A DNA stretch of 37,029 nt from CAZCDS01 sp964497585. GTDB taxonomy: Bacteria > Desulfobacterota > Desulfomonilia > Desulfomonilales > Desulfomonilaceae. This document shows, one piece after another, positions 26,043-34,569 of the stretch. The notes under the pieces were generated by a model. That model was not told where the DNA came from. It did no database searches and worked only from the letters and a program-made list of their open reading frames with translations. The stretch spans positions 1 to 37,029 of the forward strand of contig CAZCDS010000064.1 in assembly GCA_964497585.1 (NCBI GenBank), written 5' to 3'. The first letter of the stretch is position 1; each line of letters opens with the position of its first letter. The translations under genes were made by a program, and so were the position numbers.

Positions 26043-28130
26043 CTACTCGTCCACGCAGGGTGCTACGGTGCACAGGCACACCCTCAAGTTTGTGGAACTC
26101 ATTACCGGATCCACGGTTTCGGGTCTGTTGTCCGTCAAGAGATTTATGTTTGAAACATCCCATCCGTGGCCATGTTCCTTGATCTCGGGGAACCACCAAC
26201 CATGTTCGGCAACTATCACCGAGGGATCGATCCCGTCATTGAGCTTCGCCTTCTGTTTGACGCGACCTCTTGGGGATTCAATGTAGACCCACTGTCCGTT
26301 GTCGATACCGTGTTTCGCAGCGGTTTCCGGGTGAATTTCCACTATGGGGTCAGGCCTGATTTCCCGCGACCAGGGCAGCATCCTGTTTGCAGAGTGGAAA
26401 AAGGACGGTGTTCTCAACCCTGCATTGAGGATGTAGGGATATTTGTCGAGGAGTTCAGGAGTGGATACAGGACTTTCGGGCATTTCCCTGTACTTCGGCA
26501 ACGGATCGTGCCCCCACTTCTCCAGTACGGTTGAATACAACTCCACTTTGCGAGTGGGAGTGGAAAAACCCTTTTCGCGGTACTTATGGTATCGCATTTC
26601 ACCTTGGAGGTACCTCTTTTCTTTGAACTGCTCCCAGGTAAGTCCCGAAGGTTCGAGGAGGTAGTCCAAAGCGTCCTCGACCGTGTCCCACCATTCCTGG
26701 CCCATTCGCTTACCCAGTTCCATGAAAATCTTGTGATCTTGCCAGGCTTCACCGATTTCCACGCATTTCTCCCTTGCCAGTACGAAGCCATGCCGCTTCC
26801 AGTTGTCCGCGACATGGTTCTGTTCGAGCCAGGTGCCACCGGGGAGGAAGATGTCCGCCAGGTCTGCCGTGGGTGTCATGAAAAAATCGATGACCGCGAG
26901 AAATTCCAGTTTCTTGAGAGCTTCGTAAGCTTCCTTCGCGTTTGCCCTCGTCATGACCGGATTACTGCCGCAGAGCAGTCCTGCTTTCAGCGGATAGGGC
27001 TTTTCGGTGAGGATGGCGTCCCAGGCCGCCTTCGGGCTGATGAGGGCTACCCGCGACGCAAGTTTGTACTGATCGCCGCCGAGACGCTTCTTGACCTGCT
27101 CTTTGGGCAGATCCCGGTGTCGTGAGAATTCCGCTACCGTTCGAACCTTCGGGGGCACGAAGAAAACATTTCCCCCTGGAGCGTCAAGGTTACCCGTGGC
27201 AGCCATGAGACCGACTACTGTCCGAGTGTAATCCGTGCAGTTCCATGTCTGTTCAGTAGGAACGCCCCACTGGATGGCGGCAGGCTTGGTTGTGGCATAC
27301 AGTCTGGCAGCCTTCTTGATCAGCTCCCTGTCGACCCAGGTGATCTCTTCTACCTTCTCAAGGGGATACTCGTTCACCCTTTCCACAAACTGCGGCCATC
27401 CATTGACGTACTGGTCCACGAATTCCTGGTCGTGAAGCCCCTCGTCGATGATCACCTTCAGGAATCCCATGGCTAACGCGCCGTCTGTTCCCGGACGGAG
27501 CTGCAGCCATATGTCGGCCTTTTGCGCGAGGAATCCCTTCCGGGGATCAATGACGATGAGCTTCGCGCCCTTTCTGTACGCCCGCCAGAACGTGACTCCC
27601 TTATGCTCGTCCGGATTGGTCCACTGCGGGTTGCAGGCCCACATGACAATGCATTTGGTCCCGTTCTCCCAGTCAGTGACCGGCAGATTGCCGCAGGTAA
27701 TGAGTGTTGCGCCGATCCGGGAGATGTAACACATGTGTCCTGCCGTGAGCACATTCGGCGTACCCAAAAGATTGGCAAATCGATAGAGATGACTCTCGTA
27801 GTCGCGCCCTGTCCCCTGTCCGATCACGATGGACTCGGGCCCGTACTCGTCGATCACTTCCTTGAACTTGGTAGCGACCGTATCAAGGGCCTCGTCCCAT
27901 GCGATCCGCGCCCAATCTCCGTTGGTCTTCTTCATGGGGTAGATGATCCGATCGGGATGATAGGCCATTTGGGTAACAGCCAGGCCCTTGCTGCACAGGG
28001 TTCCGTAACTGATCGGAGATTGCGGATCCCCTTCCACTTTGATCACCTTGCCGTCCTTCACGTGTGCGATGACCCCACAGCCACCGTGGCAGTTGCGGCA
28101 CGCTGTTCGTATCTTCTTTACCTCGCTCAT
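26043..28130 (-). CDS. Mo/W bis-MGD oxidoreductase catalytic subunit (DMSO reductase superfamily)
   Basis: 695 aa. An N-terminal [4Fe-4S] site (Cys11, 14, 18, 46) leads into molybdopterin domains, with a probable metal-ligand Cys134 in AGHMCYISR. The later blocks CGSNPVMTRAN, PTADLADIFLPG and the C-terminal dinucleotide-binding domain are typical of the superfamily. No Tat signal, so cytoplasmic. By eye the fold and motifs resemble acetylene hydratase and aromatic (trans)hydroxylase-type members. However, the residue equivalent to the catalytic Asp of acetylene hydratase is His15, which argues against hydration of acetylene. Its operon with a PaaK-type CoA ligase recalls phenylacetyl-CoA:acceptor oxidoreductase (PadBC). 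The substrate is therefore likely aromatic but unproven. Overlaps the upstream 68-aa gene as ATGA. Confidence 0.88.
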   Translation of the reverse strand: MSEVKKIRTACRNCHGGCGVIAHVKDGKVIKVEGDPQSPISYGTLCSKGLAVTQMAYHPDRIIYPMKKTNGDWARIAWDEALDTVATKFKEVIDEYGPESIVIGQGTGRDYESHLYRFANLLGTPNVLTAGHMCYISRIGATLITCGNLPVTDWENGTKCIVMWACNPQWTNPDEHKGVTFWRAYRKGAKLIVIDPRKGFLAQKADIWLQLRPGTDGALAMGFLKVIIDEGLHDQEFVDQYVNGWPQFVERVNEYPLEKVEEITWVDRELIKKAARLYATTKPAAIQWGVPTEQTWNCTDYTRTVVGLMAATGNLDAPGGNVFFVPPKVRTVAEFSRHRDLPKEQVKKRLGGDQYKLASRVALISPKAAWDAILTEKPYPLKAGLLCGSNPVMTRANAKEAYEALKKLEFLAVIDFFMTPTADLADIFLPGGTWLEQNHVADNWKRHGFVLAREKCVEIGEAWQDHKIFMELGKRMGQEWWDTVEDALDYLLEPSGLTWEQFKEKRYLQGEMRYHKYREKGFSTPTRKVELYSTVLEKWGHDPLPKYREMPESPVSTPELLDKYPYILNAGLRTPSFFHSANRMLPWSREIRPDPIVEIHPETAAKHGIDNGQWVYIESPRGRVKQKAKLNDGIDPSVIVAEHGWWFPEIKEHGHGWDVSNINLLTDNRPETVDPVMSSTNLRVCLCTVAPCVDE

Positions 28131-28333
28131 TCCGTGCCTCCTCGAGCGTTCCGGATGTCAACAATATCGGAAATGCCAAGCTTCAAAAGATAGACTGAGC
28201 TCAGTATGTTTTCCGCGTTCTTCTCCACCGCAGGGACTGCCTCGCCCAGACTCCTCAGATGCAGTGCATGCTCTTCTATCCTTTCGATCGTTTCCTTCAT
28301 CTCTTCCAGTGTGTTTGGGTCTTCTTCAACCAT
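28127..28333 (-). CDS. Small helical protein of unknown function
   Basis: 68 aa, not recognised. It starts MVEEDPNTLEEMKETIERIEE and is almost wholly predicted alpha-helical, acidic at the N-terminus, with heptad-like Leu/Ile/Val spacing and no Cys or membrane segment. ATG 28333 is chosen because AAGGAGGT lies 8 bases upstream; the GTG at 28342 is itself part of that ribosome-binding site. The stop overlaps the Mo/W enzyme start as ATGA and it begins 18 bases after the CoA-ligase stop, so it is co-translated with them. A role as an assembly factor or extra subunit of the enzyme is a guess. Confidence 0.75.
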   Translation of the reverse strand: MVEEDPNTLEEMKETIERIEEHALHLRSLGEAVPAVEKNAENILSSVYLLKLGISDIVDIRNARGGTE

Positions 28334-28351
28334 AGGGGGCACCTCCTTCTC

Positions 28352-29665
28352 TTACCTGAGATCCTTGAACCGCTTTGACTTGAGGCTGTACCTGGGCAGT
28401 TTGCCTGGTGACACGGGCTGGATGAGGAATCTCAGGTTGGTCTTGGTTTTCAACCTCTCGGAGAGCCTGCCCACCATTTCTGTGCATGTTTTTTCAGCCA
28501 TTTCCCGGCCGGGCTCAACCTTCAAGGAGATCTCATCCATGATCCCCTTCTTCTGAACGATGATTTCATACTCAACTATTTCGGGAAACTCTGCCCTCAC
28601 GAGCTCTTCCACAGAGACCGGGGAGAAGAGCACCCCTCGAATCTTCGTCAGGTGGTCCGCCCTGCCGGTGACTTCCTCAATCATCATAGAGGTCCTCCCG
28701 CACGCGCAACCATCACTCCCTTTCCTAACCACAACCTGTGTATTGAACCTGACCAGGGGGAATGAACGTCTCCCCAGTGGCGTCACCACTGCAATCCCCA
28801 GTTCTCCGGCGTCGACCTCCCTACTCAAGGTCTCCATGTCGAGGAATTCTACCAGAAAGAAGGGTTCCATGACATGTAGCCCTCGTCGCTCGGCGCACAT
28901 GGCGGCCCAGCCGCAGGGCTCGGTGCCTCCTATGTGATCATAGACTTCCGCTCCCCAAGTATCCTCGAGCTTGTGCCGGGTGGCTTGGGGCAACGGTTCT
29001 CCGGCACAGACCATCCTCCTGATGCCCAGATCCCGTGGGTCGATGCCCATCTTTTGTGCTTCTTCGGCCAAGTGAAGACCGTACGTGGGAGTATTGAGAA
29101 GGGCCGTGGCCTTTACTTCTCGGATCTTGTTGATTCGCCCCTTGGTATCGAGGGCACCGCCGGGCACAACCATGCATCCAACCTTTTCTGCGGCAAAATG
29201 CCCTTCCCAGAAAGCGACATACACGTTGTAACCAAAAGGGATAAATACCCGATCGGTCTCTCGGAAGCCGGCCATCCACAGAATGTGGCACCACACCTCA
29301 ACTCGCCACTGCCAGCTCTCCCAGCTCTCCGGCACGTAAACAGGCTTCCCGGTGGTTCCAGAGGTCTGCCGAAACGTCGAAACCTCCTCCGGAGAAACGC
29401 CCAGCATCTCCCCGAAGGGAAAAGGTTCTTTGTCGTCGTGAGCCCTTCTCAGATCCTCCTTGTCGATGAGTGGAAGCCTCCTTACGTCCGCAAGCGCCTG
29501 GATGTCCTCCGGGTAGATATCGTTGTACCGGTGCTGATAGAAGGCAGAATGAGTTTTCGCGTACGCGAGGAGCTCTCTGAAGCGGTTGATCTGGATACCC
29601 ACCAATTGCTGCCTCGGTAGCGTCTCCAAGGAGGCATTCCAGTAATGAGTCGTGCCCCTCGCCAT
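28352..29665 (-). CDS. PaaK-type phenylacetate/aryl-CoA ligase
   Basis: 437 aa, the usual length of the phenylacetate-CoA ligase (PaaK) family of AMP-forming ligases. Motifs: P-loop RQTSGTTGKP (99-108), HIGGTEPCGWAAMC in the middle, GCACGR with closely placed Cys, and GRADHLTKIRGVLFSP at the start of the C-terminal domain. It activates an aromatic acid with ATP and CoA, giving AMP and PPi. It is the first gene of the four-gene unit with the Mo/W enzyme; phenylacetate or a related aryl acid is the likely substrate. The ribosome-binding site is weak (GGGG about 8 bases upstream of ATG 29665). Confidence 0.9.
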   Translation of the reverse strand: MARGTTHYWNASLETLPRQQLVGIQINRFRELLAYAKTHSAFYQHRYNDIYPEDIQALADVRRLPLIDKEDLRRAHDDKEPFPFGEMLGVSPEEVSTFRQTSGTTGKPVYVPESWESWQWRVEVWCHILWMAGFRETDRVFIPFGYNVYVAFWEGHFAAEKVGCMVVPGGALDTKGRINKIREVKATALLNTPTYGLHLAEEAQKMGIDPRDLGIRRMVCAGEPLPQATRHKLEDTWGAEVYDHIGGTEPCGWAAMCAERRGLHVMEPFFLVEFLDMETLSREVDAGELGIAVVTPLGRRSFPLVRFNTQVVVRKGSDGCACGRTSMMIEEVTGRADHLTKIRGVLFSPVSVEELVRAEFPEIVEYEIIVQKKGIMDEISLKVEPGREMAEKTCTEMVGRLSERLKTKTNLRFLIQPVSPGKLPRYSLKSKRFKDLR

Positions 29666-29829
29666 GTGCCGTACCCCATTAACCCCTGGCCGAATGTCAG
29701 AATTGAAGCCTTCACGGAGGGTCTACCGCCCTCACCACCACGCGAGAGGCTCCATTGAGTCGCCCCTGCCTATCTTCATGGTACTCACGTTAGAAATCCC
29801 CGCTCCGGATCCGTTGGGGTGCGCGAGCG

Positions 29830-30606
29830 TCAAACGCTGCCAAACCGGATGTCCAGCTCGGCCGCAATCCGCTTCAAACGCTCACAAAGCACGGTCAGCT
29901 CGGCCTCTAAATCCACGCGTTTCAATCCCACAGCCCAGATGGCTGCTTGGAGGCCGTCTCTATGGGTCTTTATGGGAACTGCCGCGGCAATGATCCCTTC
30001 AAGGTACTCCTCTATGTCTATGGCTACGCCCTTCTCACGAACCTCCAGGACGGCTTGCTCGAATTTTGCTCGATCCACACATGTGTGCGGAGTGAACCTT
30101 CGCAGCCCGTTGGAAGCCAGGATCTCGTGGAGCTTCGAATCCGAAAGTTGCGACAGTAGCGCTTTTCCACCGGCGCCTGCAATGAGCGGTAACCTCATGC
30201 CCACTTCTGAGGAGACCTTGATGCCCGCGGCAGCCTCCACTTTGTCGACGATGACAGCTTTCATTCCCAAACGAACGCCCAGAAAGGCTGAGAAATGAGT
30301 CTCTCCGGCGATTTCTTCCAGGTAGGGATGCGCGGTGCGGATCAGTTCAGCCTTACTGCCGGCAGCTCTGCCCAAAACATAGAGGCGCGTACCGAAGGCA
30401 AACCTGCCATTCGGCCGATGCTCGAGCACTTGCAGGTCAGCAAGCGTGTAGACCATGTTGAAGACGGTGCTCTTATTCAGCCCAAGTTGCTCGGAGATGT
30501 CTTGGATACGGAGCGGGCCTTTGGATCGTGCAAAAAGGTCCAAAACGGCCACGCACTTGTCGAGGGCGGGAACTCTTTTGAATCCGGGATTTGTTTTACT
30601 GGACAT
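29830..30606 (-). CDS. IclR-family transcriptional regulator
   Basis: 258 aa, typical length. The N-terminal winged helix-turn-helix covers about residues 10-70 (LDKCVAVLDLFARSKGPLRIQDISEQLG region, NKSTVFNMVYTL recognition helix). The C-terminal effector-binding GAF-like domain follows from about 85 to 250. IclR proteins often control aromatic catabolism operons and bind the aromatic ligand. It lies 164 bases upstream of the PaaK-type ligase on the same strand, so it likely governs that unit and perhaps itself. Confidence 0.92.
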   Translation of the reverse strand: MSSKTNPGFKRVPALDKCVAVLDLFARSKGPLRIQDISEQLGLNKSTVFNMVYTLADLQVLEHRPNGRFAFGTRLYVLGRAAGSKAELIRTAHPYLEEIAGETHFSAFLGVRLGMKAVIVDKVEAAAGIKVSSEVGMRLPLIAGAGGKALLSQLSDSKLHEILASNGLRRFTPHTCVDRAKFEQAVLEVREKGVAIDIEEYLEGIIAAAVPIKTHRDGLQAAIWAVGLKRVDLEAELTVLCERLKRIAAELDIRFGSV

Positions 30607-30673
30607 GGTACGGGGTTCTCTATAGCAAACTGGGAGTCTCTATCATGAACCGTTCGATGAGAGGTGTCAAGCG

Positions 30674-30698
30674 AAATTCTCGCCGGAAGAGAGAATTT
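30674..30698. promoter_or_regulatory. Inverted repeat upstream of the IclR-type gene, possible operator
   Basis: AAATTCTC (30674-30681) and GAGAATTT (30691-30698) form a perfect 8-bp inverted repeat with 9 bases between. It lies 68-92 bases before the regulator's start codon in a gap of over 430 bases shared with the divergent exported-protein gene. Autoregulation is inferred from position only. Confidence 0.35.
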
Positions 30699-30844
30699 GG
30701 AAGCCGAGCCCGGGGAATCATGCTATTATTCCAATTAAATAACGCTGTCTTAGCAGCCGCTTATGCCAGGTGACCAAGAGACTGAATCAGATTCGGGTTC
30801 TCTTCAGGCAGGTTCGGGAGCTTGAGGGCGCTTACGTCGTAGGC

Positions 30845-30875
30845 TTGACTTGTCGGTCGGCGTCGCTCATATGAT
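30845..30875 (+). promoter_or_regulatory. Candidate sigma-70-type promoter for the exported NTF2-like protein
   Basis: TTGACT (30845-30850) and TATGAT (30870-30875) resemble -35 and -10 boxes with a 19-base spacer, slightly longer than ideal. They point at the gene starting at 31039. The gap 30607-31038 otherwise holds only the inverted repeat at 30674-30698. Confidence 0.35.
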
Positions 30876-31038
30876 GAGGACGAAAAGGATATCTCTGAGG
30901 CGATACCGAATAAGATGACGCCGGTTCCACGTGCAAATCGGACAAGGTTTGCCTCTTCAGATTGATCGTGTCCGGAAAGGTCGTCGACCTGTCCCGGTCA
31001 ACTGTCGCGAAAAGCGATTGAAAGGAGGAGAACGGACC

Positions 31039-31485
31039 GTGAAGCCACTGACATTGGCATTGATTGGCGCTCTCGCTTTGGTTACCGCCAACAGCAATCT
31101 CCAGGCATCGGAAACGCCCGAGAATGATCAGGCACTGGGAGAAAGAATCGTGCGTCAAGTGTGGGCGGACGTGAAAGCGCCAAATATGAAGGCGCTCGAG
31201 ACATGGCTTGCACCTGGTTACCAATCTGTTCAGAGGGACAGAGTCCGGAACCGCGAAGAGCAGATAGAGACGATCAAAAAATTGAATCTCGGCAAGTATG
31301 AGCTCAGCAAATTCAAGGTGACCAGAAATGGGCCTGTCTTGGTGGTTACCTATATTGCCACAGCCCCGCAGACGATCAAAGGCAAACGTATTTCGGGCGT
31401 GCCCGCCCGGAGGCTCAGCGTCTTCTTGAAAACCAAGGAGGGATGGCGGTGGATTGCTCACGCAAACCTTATGCCCATGAAATAG
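31039..31485 (+). CDS. Exported NTF2-like (SnoaL/DUF4440-type) protein
   Basis: 148 aa from GTG 31039, which has AAGGAGGAG upstream; the longer in-frame start at 30931 is not favoured because it would bury the signal peptide. Residues 1-24 form a signal peptide (KPLTLALIGALALVTA, likely cut after LQA). The mature part looks like the cone-shaped NTF2 fold of DUF4440/SnoaL proteins: a helical start RIVRQVWADVKAPNMKALETWLAPGYQSV, then beta strands ending GWRWIAHANLMPMK. These domains bind small ligands or act as enzymes, but no catalytic residues can be assigned. It stands alone between the IclR and cyd genes, convergent with cydB. Confidence 0.75.
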   Translation: MKPLTLALIGALALVTANSNLQASETPENDQALGERIVRQVWADVKAPNMKALETWLAPGYQSVQRDRVRNREEQIETIKKLNLGKYELSKFKVTRNGPVLVVTYIATAPQTIKGKRISGVPARRLSVFLKTKEGWRWIAHANLMPMK

Positions 31486-31572
31486 CTAAAACAACGGTAT
31501 GACCGTGGCCTTGCAGCGGCGACCTGCAAAAGATTGACCTGCGCTGCGGTAGCACTCGGAGCCGGGGGAGCC

Positions 31573-31704
31573 ATGACCAAGTCAGAAGGCACATGCTGGC
31601 TCAAGGAGAACGTGCCTGCCCAAGCCGTCACCTCGGCGAACCCCGGATGGGGCTCTTGGGCAGGCGTCGGGCTCCACACACCCGACGGCCTGGCCTACTG
31701 TTGA
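31573..31704 (+). pseudogene. Possible remnant of a PAN/apple-domain gene
   Basis: A 43-codon frame in the gap between the NTF2-like gene and cydB. It contains GTCWLKENVPAQ followed by a WGSWAGV-like stretch, which resembles the end of a PAN_4 domain (CWLK..VPAP...SGV). The first half of a PAN domain is not readable in frame. GGGGGAG sits only 3 bases before the ATG. Most likely a decayed fragment or a chance match. Confidence 0.25.
31661..31692. terminator. Bidirectional terminator-like hairpin between convergent genes
   Basis: CAGG then CGTCGGG (31661-31671) pairs with CCCGACG and CCTG (31681-31692): a 7-bp stem extended by 4 bp past a one-base bulge, loop of 9. It sits between the plus-strand NTF2-like gene and the minus-strand cydB end, where both transcripts should stop. 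No T-run flanks it. Confidence 0.4.
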
Positions 31705-31716
31705 ACCATCACTGTC

Positions 31717-32748
31717 TCAGTACGCTTCTTCCGATTCCAAATCCTCTACCGTCACTTTCTCCTTGAACAAGTAATGACTCCAGATCTGATAGACGATCAC
31801 TATCGGGACAAAAGTGAGCGCCACGCCCAGCATGATCTTCAAAGTGAGCGGGCTGGAGGAAGAGTTGAAGACCGTCAGGCTGTAGGCCGGGTCCAGGCTC
31901 GAGGGGAAGAGATTGGGAAAAAGCCCTGCCACCCCGAACAAGGTGGCGCCAACGATGGTCACACTGGACGCAAACCAGGCGCTCCACCATGCCTTCTTGG
32001 CGATGAACGCTCGGGTGGCAAGGAGCGCGGCAACGGTGATAAGCGGAATGAGCCACAGCGCGGGGTGGGTCAGGTAGTTTGTGTACAGCGAAGTGGCGAA
32101 CCAGCTCGCACCGAGGAATACTACAGCGACTACCAATAAGGCCCACCAAAGGGTGCCAGCCAGGTTTCCGGCCCTGGCTTCCAGAGGGCCTTCGGCCTTG
32201 ATGGCCACCCATAAGGCTCCGTGGACAACGAACAGGAGAACAAAGAGAACGCCTCCCAGGAGTCCGTAAAAATTGAGCAGGGTGAACAGGTTCCCATGGA
32301 AAATCCCCTCTGCATCAATGGGTATTCCCTGAAAAATGTTGGCGAACGCGACCCCAAAGAGGAGAGCCGGAACGAGACTCCCGATGAACTGGAGGACGTC
32401 CCAGGTCCGTCGCCAGCTTCCGGATTCTTCCTTACTCCTGTATTCGAGTGCAACCGCGCGCAGGATAAGTGCGAACAGCAGCAAGAGAAGCGGTGTGTAC
32501 AGGGCGCTAAACATCACCGCATAGGTCGTGGGAAACGCGGCGAACGTGACCCCTCCCGCGGTGATGAGCCACACTTCGTTGGCATCCCAAAAGGGCCCTA
32601 TGGAATTATAGATGACTCGTCGGTCGGTCTCGCTGCGCGCCACGAAGGGAGCGAGGATCCCCGCCCCAAGATCGTACCCGTCAAGCATGAAGTAGACCGC
32701 CCAAAGGACTCCCCACAAAATGAACCATATGGTTTCCAACATCGTCAT
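31717..32748 (-). CDS. cydB: Cytochrome bd quinol oxidase subunit II
   Basis: 343 aa with about 9 membrane helices. It helps form the high-affinity terminal oxidase that reduces O2 to water from quinol without pumping protons. Typical N-terminus LETIWFILWGVLWAVYFMLDGYDLGAGIL, and GPFWDANEVWLITAGGVTFAAFP. In a likely anaerobe its job is probably oxygen scavenging. Two starts are possible: ATG 32748 (forms an ATGA overlap with a 26-codon upstream frame) and ATG 32742 (GGAG 8 bases upstream); I keep 32748. The spacer to cydA is 188 bases. Confidence 0.95.
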   Translation of the reverse strand: MTMLETIWFILWGVLWAVYFMLDGYDLGAGILAPFVARSETDRRVIYNSIGPFWDANEVWLITAGGVTFAAFPTTYAVMFSALYTPLLLLLFALILRAVALEYRSKEESGSWRRTWDVLQFIGSLVPALLFGVAFANIFQGIPIDAEGIFHGNLFTLLNFYGLLGGVLFVLLFVVHGALWVAIKAEGPLEARAGNLAGTLWWALLVVAVVFLGASWFATSLYTNYLTHPALWLIPLITVAALLATRAFIAKKAWWSAWFASSVTIVGATLFGVAGLFPNLFPSSLDPAYSLTVFNSSSSPLTLKIMLGVALTFVPIVIVYQIWSHYLFKEKVTVEDLESEEAY

Positions 32749-32825
32749 GTCTCCCGTATTCCGATTATCGTGCAGGCAATGATTTTTGCCCGATTGACGT
32801 GTTTGATCGCGGATCCGGTCTCCAT
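32745..32825 (-). CDS. Possible 26-residue leader/small ORF between cydA and cydB
   Basis: ATG 32825 has AGGAG 6 bases upstream, and the frame (METGSAIKHVNRAKIIACTI...) ends with TGA overlapping the cydB ATG at 32748 as ATGA. This geometry suggests translation of a short peptide that couples to cydB. The peptide has only a nine-residue hydrophobic stretch, so it does not look like CydX, which has a full membrane helix. Confidence 0.3.
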   Translation of the reverse strand: METGSAIKHVNRAKIIACTIIGIRET

Positions 32826-32936
32826 TTTGCTCCTATATCCCAGAGTAGATGTGGTTTTGCCACGATGACGCAGAATCCTTCTCCATCCTCACCTCGGCAC
32901 CTCTGCATCGTCTCCGGGATCCGAGAGGGCTCCGGC

Positions 32937-34241
32937 TTACGCGGGCTCAGGTCCCCTGCGAGCGTACTTGGCGATAAGATAGAAACAGACCAGGCCCAGC
33001 ACCGTATAAACGATCACGAAGGCGCCGAGGGACATACCCACTTGGATTCCGGCCAACGGCGAGGCAGCATCGGTCGTCTTCATCATGCCGTAGACAATCC
33101 AGGGTTGCCGACCCATCTCGGTCACTGTCCACCCCAATTGCAGAGCAACGTACGGAATTGGAATACACCAGACGAGTACGCGAAGGAACCCCGGATTTGC
33201 CTCCAGTTTATCCCGTTTCAGCCACGCAATGACACTTATGACGGCCAGGAACAGCCCAAGGGCCACCATAAGCCTGAACGACCAGAAAGTCAGAGCCACC
33301 GGCGGTCTCTCTTCCTTCGGCCATTCTTTGAGACCCTTGTAGGTCCCGTCAAAATCCCCTGTGGCGACCCAACTGAGCAACTTCGGTATCCCGAGGATCT
33401 CCACACTGTTTCGCTCATTCGTCTCGTCAGGGATGGAAAACAGGTACAATGGGGCTCCCTTGGTCGTGTCCCACACTGCCTCGGCTGCTGCGGCCTTTGC
33501 CGGTTGCGCCTTTATCATCTCCTTACCGTGGAAGTCACCGATGACGATTTCCGCAAGAGCGAAGATGACAGCAAAGGTGGCGGCCACTTTGAAGGACCGT
33601 GTGAAGAAGCCGACGTCCCTGCGTCGGAGAATATGATACGCGCTGATCCCCATCACGAAGAATCCAGCAAGAATATACGCTCCGGCGATCACGTGAAGAA
33701 ACATCCAGAATGCATAGGACTGTGTAACTACGGCCCAAAAGTCGGTCAACTCGGCGCGGCCGTTTCGGATTACATAGCCGACCGGGTGCTGCATCCACGA
33801 GTTCGCCACAAGTATCCAATAGGCCGATATGTTCGACGCTGCGGCCACCAGCCAGATGCAGGCCGCGTGAGCCTTCGGCGAGAGCTTCTTCCATCCGAAC
33901 AGCCATATGCCGATGAAGGTGGATTCCAGGAAAAAGGCGACCGAAGCCTCTATGGCTAGCAGGGAACCGAAGATGTCCCCCACGTACTTGGAATAGCGAG
34001 ACCAGTTGGTTCCGAACTGGAACTCGAGGGTTATTCCGGTAACCACTCCCAGGGCGAAGTTGATGACGAACAACTTGCCCCAGAACTTCGCCATCCGCTT
34101 GTACTCCTCATCTCCGCTCCGGACGTACTGGGTTTCCATGATCGCGATGAGAATGGAAAGCCCCAGCGTCAGCGGGACGAACAAGAAGTGGAAGTACGTC
34201 GCGACCGCAAACTGCATCCGAGAAAGTGTAACGGGATCCAT
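32937..34241 (-). CDS. cydA: Cytochrome bd quinol oxidase subunit I
   Basis: 434 aa with 9 or so membrane helices, binding hemes b558, b595 and d. His18 in TYFHFLFVPLTLG, a second heme His in MFLHVIAGAYI, FWSFRLMV with the Met ligand, and GRQPWIVYGMM are all present. The length and the short quinol loop (after GDFHGKEMIKAQPAK) mark the short Q-loop class, unlike the longer E. coli CydA. ATG 34241; ribosome-binding site weak (AGGGAG about 11 bases away). The gene has a leader of over 300 bases back to a sigma-54 candidate. Used with cydB. Confidence 0.96.
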   Translation of the reverse strand: MDPVTLSRMQFAVATYFHFLFVPLTLGLSILIAIMETQYVRSGDEEYKRMAKFWGKLFVINFALGVVTGITLEFQFGTNWSRYSKYVGDIFGSLLAIEASVAFFLESTFIGIWLFGWKKLSPKAHAACIWLVAAASNISAYWILVANSWMQHPVGYVIRNGRAELTDFWAVVTQSYAFWMFLHVIAGAYILAGFFVMGISAYHILRRRDVGFFTRSFKVAATFAVIFALAEIVIGDFHGKEMIKAQPAKAAAAEAVWDTTKGAPLYLFSIPDETNERNSVEILGIPKLLSWVATGDFDGTYKGLKEWPKEERPPVALTFWSFRLMVALGLFLAVISVIAWLKRDKLEANPGFLRVLVWCIPIPYVALQLGWTVTEMGRQPWIVYGMMKTTDAASPLAGIQVGMSLGAFVIVYTVLGLVCFYLIAKYARRGPEPA

Positions 34242-34298
34242 CGTGCATCTGCTCCCTAGCTAAACAGAGATAGAACCTCGCTTCATCATGATGATCAC

Positions 34299-34317
34299 GC
34301 AGCCTGTTCAAGGCTGC
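34299..34317 (-). repeat. Hairpin in the cydA leader
   Basis: GCAGCCT (34299-34305) and AGGCTGC (34311-34317) form a perfect 7-bp stem with a 5-base loop, 58-76 bases before the cydA start codon. No T-run follows on the minus strand. It may affect mRNA stability or translation of cydA. Confidence 0.4.
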
Positions 34318-34569
34318 CGGTGCAGTTGCCTGCCTGCGCATGATCAGCTCTTGAGACCCAAGTGACGCGGTATCCGGGCGTCGTTGCAGCCGCGGGGTCT
34401 GTCTCATGCGCTGTGCCTGGGACGCCCAAGTGGGGACTGAGCCCTCAGAACCCGATGCCGAGCGCTGCCCTTTTCCACACCACGGCCTTTAGTATGCCCC
34501 TGCAGTCATGATGAGTGAAGCCCGGAGGGTGAAACGCTCGAGCCGTCACCCCCGTTGGAACGGTTCTAA

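Noticed and set aside
26043..28130. Assignment of the Mo/W enzyme as acetylene hydratase
   Set aside because: Overall motifs look similar, but the catalytic Asp next to the [4Fe-4S] cysteine is His15 here, and the gene context is aromatic.
31458..31679. 73-codon minus-strand frame after cydB as a CydX candidate
   Set aside because: It has no membrane helix and lacks a ribosome-binding site, and it begins about 40 bases past cydB across a terminator-like hairpin.
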